A stretch of DNA of 8,954 nt from Acidimicrobiia bacterium. GTDB lineage: Bacteria; Actinomycetota; Acidimicrobiia; Spongiisociales; UBA5794. Both the position numbers and the translations under genes were made by a program. The DNA lies in assembly GCA_013695075.1 (NCBI GenBank), contig JACDBE010000375.1, positions 1 through 8,954 of the forward strand, given 5' to 3'. This document shows positions 6,052 through 8,954 of this stretch, in pieces (positions within the stretch are counted from its first letter, which is position 1; every line of letters starts with the position of its first letter). The notes below the pieces were generated by a model. That model did not search any database, had not been told where the DNA came from, and saw only the letters and a program-made list of their open reading frames with translations.

Positions 6052-6540
6052 TCACAGGGTGGGGGCATTGTGGTCGGTCGGGTGCGCCCCGAGCAACTCG
6101 ACGGCATGGGTCAGCGCCGGGCCGATGACCTCCAGCGACTCGGTGGCACCCTTGACGCTGCCCGGCAGGTTGACCACCAGAGTGTTCCCCACCGCACCGC
6201 ACACCCCCCGCGACAGCATCCCGTGCTGGGTCTTGCCGAAGGTGGCGGCCCGCATCGCCTCGGACAGACCGGGCGCCTGGCGTTCGATAACCGCCTGGGT
6301 TGCCTCCGGGGTGAGGTCGCGTTGCGACAGTCCGGTGCCCCCGGTGGTGACCACCAGCGCCACCTTCCCGATCCATCGTTCCAGCCCGGCCACCACCGGG
6401 GCGATGCCGTCGGGCACCACCTCGGCCCCGGCCACGGTGAACCCGTACACCTCCAGCATCTCGGCAACCGCCGGCCCCGATAAGTCCACCGCCTCCCCGA
6501 TCGACACCCGGTCGGATACGGTGATCACCGCCGCCTTCAT
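6052..6540 (-). CDS. moaB: Molybdenum cofactor protein of the MoaB/MogA family
   Basis: A 162-residue MoCF-domain protein of typical length. Members adenylylate molybdopterin with ATP ahead of metal insertion by MoeA. Motifs are AVITVSDR at the N-terminus, TTGGTG (65-70) with Asp75 and Glu79 nearby (LSQRDLTPEA), and NLPGSVKG (124-131), the expected nucleotide/pterin-binding elements. The ATG at 6540 overlaps the moaC stop as ATGA, and a GGGGGAG lies 8 bases upstream. An in-frame extension further upstream is only the moaC gene in another frame. MoaB and Mog/MogA cannot be separated firmly by eye, and actinobacterial copies are annotated as either. It lies directly after moaC and moeA, consistent with a shared pathway. 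Confidence 0.88.
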   Translation of the reverse strand: MKAAVITVSDRVSIGEAVDLSGPAVAEMLEVYGFTVAGAEVVPDGIAPVVAGLERWIGKVALVVTTGGTGLSQRDLTPEATQAVIERQAPGLSEAMRAATFGKTQHGMLSRGVCGAVGNTLVVNLPGSVKGATESLEVIGPALTHAVELLGAHPTDHNAPTL

Positions 6541-7016
6541 CGTCGCCACTCCCCCGACGACCCGCCGCTCTTGGAGAGCAGCTGCACCGGACCGATGACG
6601 GCACCCCGGTCGACACCCTTGATCATGTCGTAAAGGGTGACGGCACCGACGGCGGCGCCGGTCATCGCCTCCATCTCCACCCCGGTCCTGCCCTCCACCC
6701 GGGCGGTGACAACGATGCGGGCCCCGGTCTCGGTTGGCTCGACCTCGACCTCGACGGCGTCGAGACCGACCGGGTGACACAGCGGAATCAGCTGCGGGGT
6801 GCTCTTGGCGCCCATGATGGCGGCGACGCGGACCACGGCGAGAGCGTCGCCCTTGGGTAGCTCACCGGAGAAGACCATCTCCCGCACCGATCGCGACAGG
6901 GCGACGTGAGCCTCGGCGATGGCGGTGCGTGCGGCGACCGACTTGGCGGAGACATCGACCATGTGCACCTCGCCCGACTCGGTGAGGTGGGTGAGGCCTG
7001 CGGCGTGCTCATCCAC
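6537..7016 (-). CDS. moaC: Cyclic pyranopterin monophosphate synthase
   Basis: A 159-residue MoaC, normal family length. It converts the MoaA product (3',8-cyclo-GTP) to cyclic pyranopterin monophosphate, the first molybdenum-cofactor intermediate, in the cytosol. Family signatures are LTHL...G..HMVDVS (8-23), IMGAKSTPQLIPLCHP (67-82), VEMEAMTGAAVG (113-124), and TLYDMIKGVDR (127-137), with Asp130 and Lys133 aligning to catalytic Asp128 and Lys131 of E. coli MoaC. The GTG at 7016 has GAGGTG four bases upstream and overlaps the moeA stop by 8 bases. A nearby ATG at 7012 is out of frame. The stop overlaps the moaB ATG. No moaA lies in the window, so the first radical-SAM step must be encoded elsewhere. 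Confidence 0.95.
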   Translation of the reverse strand: MDEHAAGLTHLTESGEVHMVDVSAKSVAARTAIAEAHVALSRSVREMVFSGELPKGDALAVVRVAAIMGAKSTPQLIPLCHPVGLDAVEVEVEPTETGARIVVTARVEGRTGVEMEAMTGAAVGAVTLYDMIKGVDRGAVIGPVQLLSKSGGSSGEWRR

Positions 7017-8247
7017 CGAGCACCTCGCGGCGGGTGCGAGTGCTGGGGACGGTGAACAGCTCGAGATCGACGGCGGCGCCCGCGGCCACGTCGCTACACC
7101 CCACCGGAATCACGGCAAAGGCGTTGGCGGCGGCCATTGCCGACAGCACGTTGGAGGCCTGGCCGCCGGCCGACCGGGCGTGCCAGGCACCGGTGGGGTC
7201 GGGGGCGGCGACCGTGCGCAGGAAGACGGTCTTGGCGGGGTCGGTGGAGGCCCCGTCGTCGAGGACGCCCCGCACCCGGGGGCGGAACACCGCGGCGGCA
7301 CCAAGCATGGTGAGCAGAGCGGGACGGACGAACTGCTCAAAGGCCACATACACCGACACCGGGTTGCCGGGAAGCCCGAAGAACGGCACCCCGTCGACCG
7401 ACCCGAAGCCGAGCGGCTTGGCCGGCTGCATCGCCACCTGCCAGAAGTCCACCGTACCCAGATCGATCAACATCTCCTTGACCACGTCGTGGTCACCCAT
7501 CGACACCCCGCCACTGGACACGATGACATCGGCAGAGCCCGCTGCCTCGTCGAGCACCCGGCGCAGCCGCTGCGGGTCGTCGCCGACGATCCCGTGGTCG
7601 ACGACCACTGCCCCGGCATCGGTGATCAGCGCCGCCAGCGTGGAACGGTTGGCGTCGCGGATCAAGCCTCCGCTCAGGTCCACCGTCTCCACCGGCACCA
7701 GTTCGTCGCCGGTCGACAGCAACGCCACCACCGGGCGCCGCCGTACCCGGGGCGCCGAGACCCCCAGGCTGGCCAGCACCCCCAGATGGGCGGCGGCCAA
7801 CCGCTCGCCGGCCGCCATGACCTCGGTGCCGGCGGGCACATCGCCGCCGGCGGGCCGAATCGCCAACCCAGAGGGGACCGATACCAGGATGCGTACCACC
7901 CCGTCGGCGGTCTCGGTGTCCTCCACCCGCACCACCGCCTCGGCGCCGTCGGGCAGAAGCGCCCCGGTCATGACCTTGACCGCCGAACCCGGGGTCACCG
8001 CCGTCAGTGGGACGGACCCGGCCGCCACGTTGCCCACCACGTGCAGCTCCACGGGGACGGCGACGACGTCGCCCACCCGCACCGCGTAACCATCGACGGC
8101 CGAGTTGGCGAAGGGGGGCAGGTCGTGGCCGGCCACCACCGCCTCCGCCAGAGCTAAGCCGAGGCACTCACCCAGCGGTACCGACACCACCGGCAGCGGA
8201 GAGACGGTGTCGAGGACCACCGCCTGGGCCTCGCCCAAGGGTTTCAC
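7009..8247 (-). CDS. moeA: Molybdopterin molybdenumtransferase MoeA (gephyrin-E / Glp-like)
   Basis: A 412-residue MoeA, typical length, which inserts molybdate into adenylylated molybdopterin. Signatures in order are PPFANSAVDGYAV (44-56) with Asp52, GGDVPAGTEV (134-143), VALLSTGDELV (174-184), GLIRDANRSTL (194-204), SSGGVSMGDHD (244-254), the AKPLGFG lid segment (276-282), and FGLPGNPVS (290-298). A C-terminal beta domain ends with a NVLSAMAAANAFAVIP-type segment. All expected residues are present, so real cofactor chemistry is likely. In actinobacteria a paralogous MoeA-like protein, Glp, acts in cell division with a membrane partner, and a candidate partner gene lies three genes downstream. 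I chose the GTG at 8247 because homology begins there and upstream sequence is repetitive. It has no ribosome site but overlaps the stop of a 20-codon reading frame (GTGA), so coupled translation is possible. Confidence 0.93.
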   Translation of the reverse strand: MKPLGEAQAVVLDTVSPLPVVSVPLGECLGLALAEAVVAGHDLPPFANSAVDGYAVRVGDVVAVPVELHVVGNVAAGSVPLTAVTPGSAVKVMTGALLPDGAEAVVRVEDTETADGVVRILVSVPSGLAIRPAGGDVPAGTEVMAAGERLAAAHLGVLASLGVSAPRVRRRPVVALLSTGDELVPVETVDLSGGLIRDANRSTLAALITDAGAVVVDHGIVGDDPQRLRRVLDEAAGSADVIVSSGGVSMGDHDVVKEMLIDLGTVDFWQVAMQPAKPLGFGSVDGVPFFGLPGNPVSVYVAFEQFVRPALLTMLGAAAVFRPRVRGVLDDGASTDPAKTVFLRTVAAPDPTGAWHARSAGGQASNVLSAMAAANAFAVIPVGCSDVAAGAAVDLELFTVPSTRTRREVLGG

Positions 8248-8320
8248 GATGGCTGGTGGTGACGGCGACCGCCGTCGGGTAGGACGGCATGAGCGGCGGA
8301 GTTCACGGCCGCCGAGTCTA
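8244..8320 (-). promoter_or_regulatory. Candidate moeA promoter with a leaderless 20-codon upstream reading frame
   Basis: A TAGACT -10-like box (8320-8315, minus strand) lies 8 bases before a GTG at 8306. That GTG opens a 20-codon frame ending at the TGA 8246-8244, overlapping the moeA GTG as GTGA. A transcript starting at the first GTG would be leaderless, and termination would deliver ribosomes to moeA, which has no ribosome site of its own. No good -35 is seen. This is inference from spacing only. Confidence 0.3.
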
Positions 8321-8366
8321 CTTCGAGCGACGACCGGCTTCCCTCCCCGCCTCGCTCCGCTCGGCA

Positions 8367-8426
8367 CCCCTCCACAAGGGAGGGGAAACAGACAAGGGAG
8401 GGGAAGCAGGCACGGGAGGAAACTGA
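8367..8426. repeat. 18-bp G-rich tandem repeat with leading hairpin
   Basis: Two 18-bp units (8375-8392 and 8393-8410) share CAAGGGAGGGGAA and differ only in their last five bases. A third, decayed copy (8411-8426) begins CACGGGAGGAAACTG. Just ahead, CCCCTCC (8367-8373) pairs with GGAGGGG (8379-8385) of the first unit around a 5-base loop. It resembles the CCCTCCCC-type intergenic repeats scattered in GC-rich actinobacterial genomes (from memory). Confidence 0.7.
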
Positions 8427-8607
8427 TCGCCGCCGATGCGGGGATCGGGTGGGGACGCAGCTAGAGTCGCGGGTACCCCGACCGTCTTTAGACCACACGC
8501 ACCCTCAACCCCCATAACGCACGGTGTGCGGCTCCCGGGCCAAGCCAGATCCCTCCCCGTGCGCCTTCCGCAAGTCCCCCCACCATTCCCCCTGCTTGCG
8601 GGAGGCA

Positions 8608-8629
8608 CCCTCCCCCTTCGGGGGGAGGG
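8608..8629. repeat. Perfect 9-bp hairpin with TTCG loop
   Basis: CCCTCCCCC (8608-8616) and GGGGGAGGG (8621-8629) pair perfectly around a TTCG tetraloop, an exceptionally stable arrangement when the RNA reads in the plus direction. The stem uses the same CCCTCCCC/GGGGAGGG vocabulary as the tandem repeat 200 bases away, suggesting one repeat family. No T-tract follows. It could be a dispersed REP-like element or a boundary for transcription. Confidence 0.6.
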
Positions 8630-8670
8630 ACGGGGAGGTCAACCCCCTTCTGCGGTGCTCGCTGATGGGT

Positions 8671-8682
8671 TACGGTCGGAGG
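8671..8682 (+). promoter_or_regulatory. Leaderless promoter (-10) for the SAF-domain gene
   Basis: TACGGT (8671-8676) fits the actinobacterial -10 pattern TAnnnT and ends six bases before the A of the ATG at 8683, the spacing expected when transcription starts at the start codon itself. The only purine-rich tract (CGGAGG) touches the ATG and is too close to act as a ribosome site, which supports a leaderless start. The -35 (around 8648-8653) is weak. Confidence 0.5.
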
Positions 8683-8954
8683 ATGCTGTGGTTGGCCCGA
8701 CCTCCCTACCTGCGCCGCATCGCCGCCGGGCTCGTCCTGGTGGCGGCGATCGCCGTCGATGTGGCGGGGAGCGCCACCGTCGAGCATCCCTTCCTCACCA
8801 CCCCGGTTGCCGCCGGCTCGCCCATCGAACCTGGGATGATCGAGTTGCGGGCGGTACCCGCCGGGCTGCTCCCGGCAGTGACCGATGTCCAGGGGTACGC
8901 CGCCAGAGCCCTCGACGCCGGCGATCCGCTCACCCCTTCGGCGCTGGCGGAGGT
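8683..8954 (+). CDS. SAF-domain membrane protein (CpaB/RcpC-like), 5' part only
   Basis: The first 90 residues of a gene that runs past the window. A short basic N-terminus (RPPYLRR) is followed by one membrane helix (about 12-27, IAAGLVLVAAIAVDVA). The segment from about 40 (TTPVAAGSPIEPGMIELRAVP..), then an ARALDAGDPLTPSAL repeat-like end, has the 'pathway-setting then level' cadence of SAF domains in CpaB/RcpC pilus-assembly and flagellar FlgA-type proteins. Actinobacteria carry many such single-helix SAF proteins of unknown role, so pilus function should not be assumed. An in-frame ATG at 8665 is the alternative start, but the -10 box lies just downstream of it. It is divergent from moeA. 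Confidence 0.65.
   Translation, partial: MLWLARPPYLRRIAAGLVLVAAIAVDVAGSATVEHPFLTTPVAAGSPIEPGMIELRAVPAGLLPAVTDVQGYAARALDAGDPLTPSALAE

Larger units (their letters stand above)
8248..8664. other. Intergenic region between moeA and the divergent SAF gene
   Basis: About 415 bases without a convincing gene. It contains the putative moeA promoter, a GAGCGGAGCGAGG-type segment (8349-8364 region), G-rich tandem repeats with a hairpin, a G/C-poor-motif stretch at 8430-8560 where I see nothing specific, and a very stable hairpin near the right gene. Open frames crossing it are low-complexity and lack support. Confidence 0.7.

Noticed and set aside
6919..8157. Plus-strand open frame of 412 codons
   Set aside because: It is antisense to moeA, with a His/Gly/Arg-rich low-complexity translation and no recognisable domain.
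8248..8367. Longer moeA start at the GTG at 8367
   Set aside because: It adds 40 residues encoded by the repeat-like intergenic region, and MoeA homology begins at the 8247 start.
8375..8426. Possible CRISPR array
   Set aside because: The units are directly tandem with no unique spacers and only two are good copies.

Overview
This is a GC-rich chromosomal segment, most likely from an actinobacterium. Acidimicrobiia or a relative is my inference, based on GC-rich coding, GTG and leaderless-type starts, a SepX/GLPR-like membrane protein beside moeA, and a bacterial translin. Every gene lies on the minus strand except a partial gene at the right edge. In transcription order (right to left) there are three blocks.

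Block 1 (8320 to 4811) is a tight run: moeA, moaC, moaB/mog, a three-helix membrane protein resembling the actinobacterial division protein SepX/GLPR, a translin/TRAX-family protein, and tRNA-Ala(CGC). Neighbours overlap by 4 to 17 bases except for one 69-base gap. The first three genes belong to molybdenum cofactor synthesis. The translin gene ends inside the tRNA gene.

Block 2 (4717 to 915) is an eroded disaccharide-utilisation operon. A TTGACA box and a perfect LacI-type operator (TTGAAACGTTTCAA) lead into a lacI remnant without its DNA-binding domain. An intact GH65 phosphorylase follows, then a remnant of two sugar ABC-transporter permeases (malF-like middle joined to malG-like end), then an intact beta-phosphoglucomutase. 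The two enzymes form a complete route, disaccharide + Pi to beta-glucose-1-phosphate to glucose-6-phosphate. The cis-encoded regulator and transporter are broken.

Block 3 (about 916 to 4) holds a promoter-like site inside an inverted repeat, a truncated and frameshifted remnant of a small helical protein, a long intercistronic hairpin, and an intact cupredoxin lipoprotein.

The right end (8248-8682) is intergenic, with G/C-tract repeats and strong hairpins. It separates moeA from a divergent, probably leaderless gene for a SAF-domain (CpaB/RcpC-like) membrane protein that runs off the window. The most notable points are the MoeA/Moa genes beside a SepX/GLPR-like protein, the TRAX-like protein with putative catalytic acids overlapping a tRNA, and three separate genes that keep their 5' signals and 3' ends but have lost what lay between.
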